A stretch of DNA of 64,000 nucleotides from Echinometra lucunter (taxonomy: Eukaryota > Echinodermata > Echinoidea > Camarodonta > Echinometridae). The stretch's first letter is position 1. Each line of letters starts with the position of its first letter. The translations under genes were made by a program, and so were the position numbers. A model generated the notes under the pieces. It saw only the letters and a list, made by a program, of their open reading frames with translations, ran no database searches and had not been told where the DNA came from. Of this stretch, positions 1 to 9,800 are shown one piece after another. The stretch covers positions 18,174,171-18,238,170 of the forward strand of contig CM057171.1 in the NCBI GenBank assembly GCA_029962745.1, given 5' to 3'.

Positions 1-494
1 TGTTACACCCCCCAGTTTTCATATACATGTACATGTACATCATGTATGAGATACATCGGATGAGAGAATACGAGGGTTGAAGAAGATGTGGACGTACGTA
101 CGTACATGTACAAGATGCAGCTTATTTGAGAAAGTCACCTGAAGGTCATAATCATAGGCTGAGCGGTTTGAAGTCCACCTGCAATAAATTTGCAGAATAC
201 TCCCGGTGTACATGATTATCAGTTGAATATGTGAGATTAGAGGACTTATTGCCACTTGTGCAAATTACCAAGATACAAATTAAATCATTTATAGGGATTA
301 TTCGCAGTAGGCCTATATATTTTTACGTATTTGTAAAAAATGTCCTTTGTTCAAAGAAGGCCCTGAAGTGATCGGCCAAAGTGAACAAAATGTATGTACA
401 TGTATTTGAATCACTTTTTGAATCTGATGCTAATGCTGATTACACTAGCTGCCCTTTGTTATTATTGGTGTACATGCACACTGTAAAAGTCAAC
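1..494. other. Non-coding, no gene recognised
   Basis: AT-rich sequence with many ACATGTAC/TGTACATG words, a feature of this genome rather than of this interval. No splice-flanked coding frame is seen. Confidence 0.5.
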
Positions 495-1085
495 TTAAAG
501 GAGAATGCAACCCAGGATCATTATGCTCTTAGTGAATAAAGATGACCAAGAAGAGTAAACAGTGAAAGTTTGAACAAAATCGGACAATCTGTTCAAGAGT
601 TATGAATTTTGAAAGTTTAAGTAAATCCTTATTATGGGGATCCTTGTGTTGGCAACTTTGCCAGCATCTGTGATGTCATTGTGGACAACTCTCAATTCAT
701 TTTGTACATAATAAAAAAAAAAAAAAATTGATTTATATGAAATTTCAAGTCGGAAATCAACATAATTCTTCCCAAAATGCTTGCAGAATTGATTTAGCCA
801 TATCATACTCAAACAACAAATCAAAAGAATTTTCATTTTTCTTGAAAATAAAGAAAATGTTAAATTCTATATACAAAATGAATAGAGAGTTATCCACAAT
901 GACATCACAGATGCAGGCAAAGTTGCCAATTCAAGGATCCGCATTATAAGGATTTACTTAAACTTTAAAAGTTCATAACTCTTGAACAGATTGTCCGATT
1001 TTCCTCAAACTTTCACTGTTCTACTCTTCTTGTTCTTCTTCATTCACAGGAAGCACACTGATGTCTGGGTTGCATTCTCCTTTAA
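495..1085. mobile_element. TTAA-bounded MITE, family C, copy 1
   Basis: Bounded by TTAA and inverted ends AGGAGAATGCAACCC / GGGTTGCATTCTCCT. The two halves are near-inverted copies: TGTGATGTCATTGTGGACAA in one is matched by its reverse complement in the other. It could fold into a long hairpin. Further copies lie at 37269 and 50006. TTAA ends are typical of piggyBac-type transposition; no transposase is encoded. Confidence 0.8.
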
Positions 1086-1496
1086 AATTGAAATGAAGGC
1101 TTTTGTGCAGTTTGAGGAATTATTGTCGAGCTTTGATTTGATTTTGACGTTCACTTTTAATATGACAAGCCCACAGCTTTAATTTGGCAAAATTTCAGGG
1201 GGAAAGGGGAAAAAAAAATTGTGATTTCTGTAAATCGTACCATCCATGACCTCAAGGGTTAATGAGGACAAAACTACGAATTGCAGATCCAGTCTAAACT
1301 GGTTTGTGACTAGTCTGCTCTCAGAGACACTTTGCGACATGTGACCCGGTGAAGTCTATGAGTCAGTTGGGTGCAGAGGCTAACGAGAGGTGTTTCGTGC
1401 CAAGAAATAGACTGCCTGTTTTCTGGACTGCATGATTTCATAGCCCTGTGAAGTTAGTTGAAGTACAGTGGATATAAATGTAGATTAGATTTGTAT
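1086..1496. other. Non-coding spacer
   Basis: About 400 bases between two MITEs with no coding, splice or repeat structure I can recognise. Confidence 0.4.
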
Positions 1497-2062
1497 TTAA
1501 AGGGTAAGTCCACCCTAGAAATTTCACTGTTTCAATAAAAGGAGATAAATTTGAACAGCATTTTAAAAAAGAAATGAGCAAAATCGGTCAAGGAATAAGA
1601 AAATTACACTCATTTACATTTTCTAGTAAACTACTCTCGGCTCTGCAAATTGGCAACACTGATGACATCATATGCGAGCAGGTCTCCATTCACTTTGTAC
1701 ATGAAATTTCACATTTTCTCAATTTTCTTGGAAGTTACACATTTTCTAACCCCATAGTCAATGTATGTTCAGAAGAATTGCTTTTTACATACCATACTTT
1801 GACTATGGGGTAAGAAAATGTGTAACTTCCAAGAAAATTGAGAAATGTGAAATATCATGTACAAAGTGAATGGAGACCTGCTCCCATATGATGTCATCAG
1901 TGTTGCCAATTTGCAGAGCCGAGAGTAATTTACTAGAAAATTTAAATGTGTGTACTTTTCTTATTCTCTGACCGATTTTGCTCATTTCTTTTTTAAAATG
2001 CTGTTCAAATTTATCTCCTTTTATTGAAATAGAGAAACTTCTAGGGTGGACTTTCCCTTTAA
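1497..2062. mobile_element. TTAA-bounded foldback MITE, family D
   Basis: Starts TTAAAGGGTAAGTCCACCC and ends with the reverse complement of a near-identical sequence plus TTAA. The arms (about 1497-1762 and 1797-2062) pair over roughly 265 bp with a loop of about 35 bases, so almost the whole element is one hairpin. It shares the word TTGCCAATTTG with families A and B. Both strands show matching ORFs only because the arms are complementary. Confidence 0.82.
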
Positions 2063-2290
2063 AGGTTTTCACTTTATCCTTCTCTGCACCCGCCATATGT
2101 GTACTACTAGAGCTGGAATCACATTACATTTTGAGAATTGTGTAATTGATATTTTTGTTTGTTTTGTAAAAAAAAAACGACAAAAAAAAACAATGTTGCC
2201 TTAGGGAACCAGATGGACCCATATTAAACCTATGTAGATGAGAATTGTAAATTTGGTGAAATATCTGTACATGTACATTTTTTTCCCATC

Positions 2291-2292
<2 letters not shown>

Positions 2293-2321
<29 letters not shown>
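2293..2321. repeat. (AG)n microsatellite
   Basis: Uninterrupted dinucleotide run of about 29 bases. Confidence 0.95.
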
Positions 2322-2323
<2 letters not shown>

Positions 2324-2466
2324 CAGAGACTCCAAAGTCCATTTTCACAAAATCTCCTGCTTTCCCGCTTGAGTTTGAATTTCTCCCACCCTAGCAGCGT
2401 TTCTTTTTTTCTCCCACCCAACCACCTTTTTAAAAAATAAATCTGAATCATTGGATTTTACCTCAT

Positions 2467-3207
2467 TAATACTGTTTTCACACTGCCGAAACGGAATATC
2501 CATGCCGTTATATTTCATGACGCTTCAGTTTCAAAACGCTTCCAAAACGCTTCTGGTTTCTGTTCACACTGAACCAATGAAGTCCGTTTTGAGCGAAAGT
2601 GTAATATTACGGTGTGAGAGAGTGCGGAAATACGTCATTAGCCACCATGCATTTTGCTATCTCTAGCTGTATAAGCGCGCGGTATACAAACACCCAACGT
2701 ATACGTAAACAAGTCTAAAGAGCTGATCATTCTCGCTGGATCATAATTATTTTTTTTATTTGTATGTATAGTTTAATTTTTAAACTCATGTACGAATGCT
2801 AACATGTTTGTTTCTTCATACATGATTCATGTCCATGCAGCTAGTAGCGTCGAACGTACGCTGCACTGCCATGCCGATCCATGCAGCTCGCTAGCGCTGC
2901 GATCGAAGATACCCGCGTTTTCACTCGTTTCCCGCATTTTCCAGGTTTTTGGTGGGAACCTGGTTGACCTTTGACATTTCATTCCGCTTTATTTCCTTTT
3001 TTCTGTACATACCAAAAAATAAAGCGTCATATTTGGAATATTCCGTTTTCAAAACACCTCAAAACCTAGTCATAGACCTCACACGTAGATTGCGGAATAT
3101 TTGATTCCTTTTTCAAATATGACGCTTTGCCGAGTGTTCATACCAAAGCGTTTTTTTCAAAAAATGCTTTTATTCCGTTATATTTGTTTGGTGTGAAAGT
3201 GGTATTA
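2467..3207. mobile_element. Terminal-inverted-repeat element of about 740 bp
   Basis: The left end TAATACTGTTTTCACAC matches the reverse complement of the right end, TAATACCACTTTCACACC. Inside are inverted blocks (CCGTTATATTTCATGACGCT-type words and their complements). No ORF of transposase size. A non-autonomous DNA transposon is the simplest reading. Confidence 0.6.
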
Positions 3208-3398
3208 GTGTTGTGATGTGTTAAAAAATAAGCCTAAGATACATGTAGCACCAGAGAGCTTCTATTACCCTAAAAGTGGCCTCCAACCGCAAGGAATTTC
3301 GTGCTTTGCGCTGGTGATGTGGGCTACGCGCACATTGAGTCAGAGTCTCCCATTTGCTAGGGGTCTCGGGAGGAGAATTGGGGTTGGAGTCTCTGGAG

Positions 3399-3447
3399 AA
3401 GGGGGGGGGGGGAGGGGGGAGGGAATGGAGGGGGGAGGGGGAGGGAG
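3399..3447. repeat. G-rich simple repeat
   Basis: Runs of G up to about 12 long interrupted by single A or T; it could form quadruplexes on the plus strand. Confidence 0.85.
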
Positions 3448-5238
3448 TAGGGGTAATTGTGATTTGGCAGAATAATGATTTATTGTGAAATCCCAGAACA
3501 GTCTTTTGTAACATAAGACCATTCTCTGGATATGTTTCTTTAATAAAATGTAAACACCCCTTGGAGGAGAAAAGTACTTCTAGCAATAGAGTTATCAAGT
3601 TTATTATCTGTCATCTTGCTGTTATACTTAACCTTTCATGACACCACTTGGCAGCTGCCCATAATTTGATCATGTTATCATTGCTTATCTTCTAGAATGT
3701 CAGCTTATTAAAAGTATGTGTACTGTGCATGATGGTATATGATGTACATGCACTTGAACATCTAATCTGTTTAGTCAATAAACATTGGAAAGAGGAAGTG
3801 ATAATAAAATGCCCTAAAGGCTTACATACAGGTGTGTACATGAATTTCATTTATTATTATGAAGTAAAGCACAGTAATTTTTACAAAAATTGTGTATCTG
3901 TTTATGTTATTTATGACTAGATTCTAGTCCTATGATTGGTCAGATCTGCATTTATGAAATTTACTGCTGACTGCCAGGCAGTATAGCGAAAAATATTGCC
4001 TGGGCATGGTCTCCTTGCGCGTACAGGTGCAAAAAGCAGTGGTCAACGCGACAGATGCGTATGATGTAATGGATACGCGCAGTTAGACATGCGCACTACT
4101 CTAAGATTGGTTTCCATTTGAATGAATACATTTCAACAAGCATTATTTTGTCAAAATATCCACTTTTGGAGAATCCACACTCAGGGGAAGCATTTCATTA
4201 AGAGTTTTGTCGGTGAAAATCACTGACAAATGTTATAAGCTACTGAAAATCCTCGCATCTGATTGGCTGAAAGCAAATTAGTCAGTGAAAATCACTGACA
4301 AAACTCTTCATGAAATGCTCCCCAGATGTGGTTTATAAAACAAATATTGATGGCTTATTTTTCAGGTCAGGGTTAAAAACTATAGCTTCTCGGTGATCTT
4401 AAGACTGTCATATGCTACATGTAACTTCGTCTTGTGGCACCCTGCAGTTTCGAGATCTCCTTTGGCTACAGTTTCAAACATGCCCCTCAGAGCAGTACAT
4501 AATAATCACATCTCGTGCTAGAAAATGCAATGTAGCAGGGTCTGCAAATGAAGCCTAATATCTGATGTTGGGTAGGAAGATCTATGCGTCACTCAGAAGA
4601 ATTCCTGAACCTGTTATACCATTTTAACCGGTTTGCCTTCTTGCACTATAGGCAGGGTGAAATCTGAAAATGACCTTTTCAGACATCCCCTTATTTTTTT
4701 GGTTCGATGATGAGCATACGTGCATTTCCTCCCCAACTGAATTGCTTTTATGTTGGCACCAAACATGTTTACAGTTGAAAAAAAAAGAAAGAGAAAAATG
4801 GATGGTGGGATTAATGTTAACTGTTTTCGTAAATTAAAGGCAAATGTTTTTAGCAAATTATTTTAGATCTCAAAAAAGAAAGGGATGGGGAAAGTGGGAT
4901 TAAACTTGATCCTAAAGATACTACTATTCATTCAGTGATATTGTACTAAATGTATATTGTGGTCATGCAGATTTGTTATGGTATTACTGGTACATCAATT
5001 CATAATTAGCCAACTACTCTAGTTAGTGGTTACTGTTTCAAATTTCAAATTCAGCAACAACATCATTTTGCAGCTTGCGATATCAAGTCTGCGTTGGTTT
5101 AACAGGTTTTACTCGATGTCCATTTACCTCTCACCACAAAAATAATGAAATATAGAATTATATCTATATCTTCTCTGCTGTTTTCTTAAAATAAATGAAT
5201 TAATTGGCATGTTTTTGATATTCTCTTTATTTCCACAG
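3448..5238. other. Non-coding, probably intron of the gene ending at 5418
   Basis: No convincing exon was found. Contains one foldback element (4182-4325) and otherwise unique-looking AT-rich sequence. Assignment as intron rests only on the acceptor at 5238. Confidence 0.35.
4182..4325. mobile_element. Foldback MITE (GGGAGCATTTCATGA type), copy 1
   Basis: Arms beginning CAGGGGAAGCATTTCATTAA and ending in its near reverse complement, with TTGTCGGTGAAAATCACTGA inside and a conserved loop TCTGATTGGCTGA. Related copies at 40286 and 43792. Confidence 0.7.
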
Positions 5239-5418
5239 ATTCTTTTGCTCAATAAGGACGACGTCTGGCCTCCAATGGCCCCGAGATTTGACGAGACACG
5301 CCCCCTCACCAGGCAACCAATCACAGACTTTGATATGCGTGATGCCCACAGGCAGTCACAGCAACAAGAACAATTGTATGATAATTCTGACTCTAGTAAT
5401 CAAGAACAACAGCAATAA
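5239..5418 (+). CDS. Terminal coding exon of an unidentified gene
   Basis: A good 3' splice site (pyrimidine tract, then CAG ending at 5238) is followed by an open frame of 59 codons ending in TAA at 5416-5418. The peptide starts ILLLNKDDVWPPMAPRFDE, continues through a charged stretch (ETRPLTRQP, DFDMRDAHR) and ends in a disordered Gln/Ser/Asn-rich tail. Non-repetitive sequence, a complex N-terminal half and the acceptor support a real last exon. I do not recognise the family and found no convincing upstream exon in positions 1-5200, so the rest of the gene is probably off-window or behind long introns. It lies about 1.3 kb upstream of the UCP start codon on the same strand. The frame is fixed only by the absence of stops; the phase of the previous intron is unknown. 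Confidence 0.6.
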   Translation: MLLLNKDDVWPPMAPRFDETRPLTRQPITDFDMRDAHRQSQQQEQLYDNSDSSNQEQQQ

Positions 5419-6369
5419 CCAGATGATTTTATGTGGAAATTTGTGAAATCCGTGTGATATACCTCAGAAGAAGGATCTATTTATTTAAACAGTGTGTGAT
5501 CTTCATGTGTTTTTATACCGTAAGTATATTTTCTAGTCAGTAATATGATGTAGAGTTCTCAACATTAAACAGGTGCCCGGGACACATGGGCCCCAAAATC
5601 TAACTTCAGACTCCGAAAATTGACCAATTTTAACTCAGGGCTCAATACATGAAGAGCCCTGAATTGCAGTCTGGAACCCCTACCAAAATAAATGTAAGTG
5701 TTGAGTCCTGAGATACATGTTAGATGTTCCTGTAATGTGCGAACATTGATCATGCAGAAGTAAAATACCAAGGGTGAATCCCCTCTGCCTTGCTTGCAGT
5801 GGCAAAACAAAAATCAATTCTTCTATTTAAAAGAAGCCATACAAATTGTTTATAATGCTTATTTTCTCTAGTTTTGTTTCCTATAAGAATAACGATTTCA
5901 TCACTATTTGAAGAATACCGAGGTAGAAATTTGCAGTTCAACTTGAATGACCTGTGATGAGTCTGTGAAACTTCTGTTTAAAAAAAAAAATCATTCCTGG
6001 CAAAGACTATTTTAAAATGAAAATGTTCACACTCCTTTCATTTTTTAACTGTTTTGCAATCAAAATGTTGAACTTGTTACTGTCCTTTGTGTCGACATGT
6101 TGACTAATAACTTACCATTTAAAATTAAAAAAAATTGTACCCCACTGTGTGATGACATTTAAATAGTTCAATACTGTAGTTTACGCTAAGTTATCTTTCC
6201 ATGATACAAAAAAAAAAAAAAAAAGAGAAGAAGTTAATTTTCCTTTTCAAGAATTGAATTGAATATTGAGTAACTTACTAATGTACATATACAGTATAGC
6301 AATGAAAAGTTTATGTGTGTCTAATATATTTGACTCTGTCCATTTCTTTCTCTTTTTTTATTTTTTCAG
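5419..6369 (+). other. Probable 3' UTR of the upstream gene, then spacer or UCP 5' intron
   Basis: No coding potential is seen. The first part probably is the 3' UTR of the exon ending at 5418; an AATAAA-like word near 5685 could end it, but this is weak. Two A-rich runs (about 5979-5989 and 6209-6224) occur. The stretch ends in a long pyrimidine tract and CAG at 6367-6369, which looks like a splice acceptor for a UCP exon carrying 5' UTR. Confidence 0.35.
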
Positions 6370-6686
6370 AATTCATGTGCTGTCTTGCCTGTGCGCCATC
6401 AATTTTGTCCCTTGGAGAGAATGTTGTAGTCTGCTTTTACAATCCCCAATTCGTCAACCAATCAACTCCCTTCTAATAATCCTCAAGGCAGTAATTGGCC
6501 ACCCTACAATGCTACAGAGCTCCTGATTGGTCAGTGTTATCTTCACCGTGCATGTGACCCTCGCATCCATCCCAATCAAATCACCCGATTTCCGACCCAC
6601 GTCATCCAAGGCGACATACTATTGATTTCATCCTACACAACTCCTGATTGGCTGATTTTCCATCGGTCTGAGTCAAGCGATCAATC
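6370..6686 (+). promoter_or_regulatory. UCP leader region with CCAAT cluster and upstream ORFs
   Basis: This segment lies between a strong candidate 3' splice site (tract ending CAG at 6369) and the UCP start codon, so it is either 5' UTR exon or proximal promoter. It holds six CCAAT pentamers in 206 bp: forward at 6446, 6458 and 6572, and inverted (ATTGG) at 6494, 6526 and 6647. Two of the inverted ones sit in an identical word CTCCTGATTGG. It also has four upstream ATGs (6375, 6420, 6509, 6552), none of which reads into the UCP frame. CCAAT boxes are the binding site of NF-Y. Transcript data would decide between leader and promoter; the two could overlap if several start sites are used. Confidence 0.55.
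6375..6476 (+). other. Upstream ORF of 33 codons before the UCP start
   Basis: ATG at 6375 is followed by 32 more codons and TAA at 6474-6476, giving a short peptide beginning MCCLACAPSILSL. It starts only six bases after the candidate splice acceptor at 6369 and ends 210 bases before the UCP ATG. Established knowledge: mammalian UCP2 mRNA has an inhibitory upstream ORF of 36 codons in an untranslated exon. Whether this one is in the mature transcript and is translated is inference. Confidence 0.4.
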
Positions 6687-6812
6687 ATGGTCGGTCTACC
6701 ACCTACCGATATCAAACCATCCGTGGCTGTGAAGCTAGCCAGTGCTGGGCTGGGAGGCTGCATAGCTGACGTGATAACCTTCCCACTGGACACAGCTAAA
6801 GTGCGCTTACAG
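6687..6812 (+). CDS. ucp: UCP coding exon 1 (residues 1-42)
   Basis: Encodes the N-terminus, helix 1 and the first carrier signature, [11 protein letters not shown]. It ends CAG with donor GTGAGA (phase 0). The start ATG at 6687 has a favourable context and is preceded in this exon only by short, out-of-frame upstream ORFs. Confidence 0.95.
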
Positions 6813-9800
6813 GTGAGATTTTCTCCATGGTAGGTATCTGCTCATGTAGCTTATCCAAAGGTGCATCCATTGGTTTTTATCCTCTTCTCCGCGCCCGGGT
6901 ATTCACATCTGCTTCCCTGATCCCACATTGTTTTGTCTACGGAGGAACGGAAGGATATTGGACAGAAAGACACTAAACAGTAATCCCGCTCTAACGTTAG
7001 GCTGCGATCAAATCGGGCTCTGACTTGTGATAAGAAGTATAAAGAAAGTAAAACATAAAAAAACAAAAAAACTGCTTACTCATTGATTTTGTTTACTTGT
7101 GTATTTTGTTTCAGTGTTTTCAGATTGCAGATTTAGGAAGTAATGACTTGTCATCAAGTAAATTTAAAATGCATGGTAAAATGATCCTATCTGAAATAAG
7201 ATTTACCCATTGAACACTGAACCCTAGATAACTTGGGCTAGGGTGTATAGAAAATGCGTGTCATACTAAAATCAAATCTTGCTCAACGGGCGAATTCCTC
7301 TTTTTGGACATTGTCCTCATTGCTCGTTTGTCATCGAAAACAAAATGCTTCCTTTTGAAATTCCACGCAGATACAAGGCGAGAGTGGGGCTGAACAGAAG
7401 AAATCCTCCAAGCTCTCTGTCAGTAAAGAAGCGCGAGCCAACTTCCGTTACCGTGGCGTCTTCGGCACCATCTGGACCATCGTCCGCCAGGAGGGTCCGC
7501 GGGGGCTCTACAACGGTCTCATCCCGGGCCTGCAGCGCCAGATGTGCTTCGCTTCGGTGCGCATCGGGCTCTACGACTCCGTCAAGGCTTTCTATGCAGG
7601 TGCTCAAAAAGTTGGTGCGTGGGTTAAAATTTGCTTTGCTTTTTAACATATGTTTGCTCGTCTTGCTTTTGTTTTTCATGCAATATTTCTGACATGCAAT
7701 ACATACTGAAGGCCTACTTACATGAAGTCTGCAAGCACAGACCCTATTTGATACTTAACCCACCCTATTTGATACTTAACCCATTCGTGACAGAGGTCCA
7801 CATTTTGTGGTTTGGCCTAATATCTTTTGATGCAAAGCCCTAAAAATCATACCAAATACATGAGCAGAAGGAGCAAAAAATTATACACAAACTGGGCCCA
7901 TTTTGGTTGCGTCAGTATTCATTGTTTGATGCTTAAAATTTTTTAAAGGAAAATAAGCATTAAAATCCTTAAATTGGCAATGTGATAGAAAAAGTTTAAA
8001 ATCCCTGTTTTCCCCTGCAAATTGGCAACTTTTTGACTTCTCATCATAATTTCTGTCAATTTATATTCATTTCAGATACATGACGTTTCATAAGAAAAAT
8101 GTAGCAATAAAATAAATATGTTGGTGTTGCCAATTTGAAGAATAAAAGCTGATCAAATTAGGCTTTAAATAATTCCTGTCACGAATGGGTTAACTAGAAT
8201 GCATTGCGTCTTGAGAGAAATCTAGCCCATGTGCCTACTGTACTGCTTAGTACTTGTATATCGGGAGCTGCTGTCGTACACAGTGCTCTTGTAGTCTCCT
8301 TTCAGACCTTTATGACATGCTTCGACTGACTAGGGTTAGTGCCTGCATACTACACTGTCCTACATACCATATTATGTGCATATTTAAATGTAGTGCATAA
8401 TACAACGTATTAACTATTTGCATCTTAAGTAGGGTCTGCATACATATAGTAGAAGTATTCTATGAGGATAACAAGTTGGTGGCCGGTGTTAGAACTTGCC
8501 TTGCTTTCTAACAATTGTTTTGTAGCGTCACTTTTGATTTTGCTAGATTGTTTCAGACAGCACGTGTAGGCCATAAAGCATCCAAAGTAAGGTCTGCAAC
8601 TTGGTGATAGCACTATGTATAGATGCTGAAAAAAAATCAATGCATGGCTTAAAACTTGTCTTGCTTCCTAACAACTAAACCGTGTGAATGCACGTATTAA
8701 AAATGAATAAAGAGACCCCTACATCAAGATGCAAATTTAAATCGTTGTCAGTGATAACTGGGCAAACAGAAAAGAAGAGATGAAAATGCACAAGAAAGAA
8801 GAAAGAAATAAAGGAGATCATGAAAGTGACGGAACTTGCACAGACGATTCCTACACCGAGATTCTGATTTAAGCAGTAGTCAGTGATAATGAGCCACCAG
8901 TGAACAATCGCTCAAATCATGCGGTGAAAACACAGTACAAACTGAAACCAAAATGGGCAGTTAGCATATCTAATGGATTGCTTTACCCGTACGCTTTCTT
9001 TTCCTGCATTTTCCTGCATCCGTGGCACCGGTAACATGGATTTTACTATGATTACATGTCCATATGTGAGTACGTACATGCTTACATGTGCATATTTATG
9101 CAACACATTTTCTAGAATTGTGGTTAACAATGAAAAGGATGCAAACATGCCATTATGAAGCTTAGAGGAAGTGAGATACGTTTGTTTAGGAGACAAATTA
9201 AAACAAAGAAAGATAAAGAAAGAAAGAAAGAAAAGAAAGAAAGAAAGAGAAAGAAAGAAAGAAAGAGAAAGAAAGAAAGAAAGAAAAAGAAAAAAGGAAA
9301 GAAAGAAAGAAAGAGAAAGAAAGAAAGAAAGAAAAGAAAGAAACAAAGAAAGAAAGAAAGAAAGAAAGGAAAATGAAGGAAGGAAGGAAGGAAGGAAGGA
9401 AGGAAGGAAGGAAACAAAGAAAGAAAGAAGACCTACATGTACTGAAGAAAACTTACATGTATATGTAGATATATATGAAACATGTCCCTATAAATAACAC
9501 TCAATTTCATACCAAAACGCCAAAAAAGATCTTCTATTGAACAAAACGAGGATTTTTTATTTTTGTTTTTTTGCTGATAAGTAATTAGAATTGTGGACTC
9601 TGGTTGGCTAACTATAGCATTATTCTTGCTGTTGCTGCATAGCTGTGTCTTGTCTTAGTTCCTAAAATAACAAATGTACAAGATTTTCTTATACTACTTC
9701 GAAACTGTTATGCCATTACTTTTACATGCGCAAGGGAAAAACTGCTCAAACTGCTTCATGTATCACTATCACTACCCTTCAGAGTATAAGTCTAGGCTCA

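Noticed and set aside
1574..2096. Matching ORFs on both strands
   Set aside because: They are the two complementary arms of the family D foldback element, not genes.
9155..9497. Lys/Arg/Glu-rich ORFs and their Phe/Leu-rich opposites
   Set aside because: Products of the GAAA/GAAG microsatellite in UCP intron 2.
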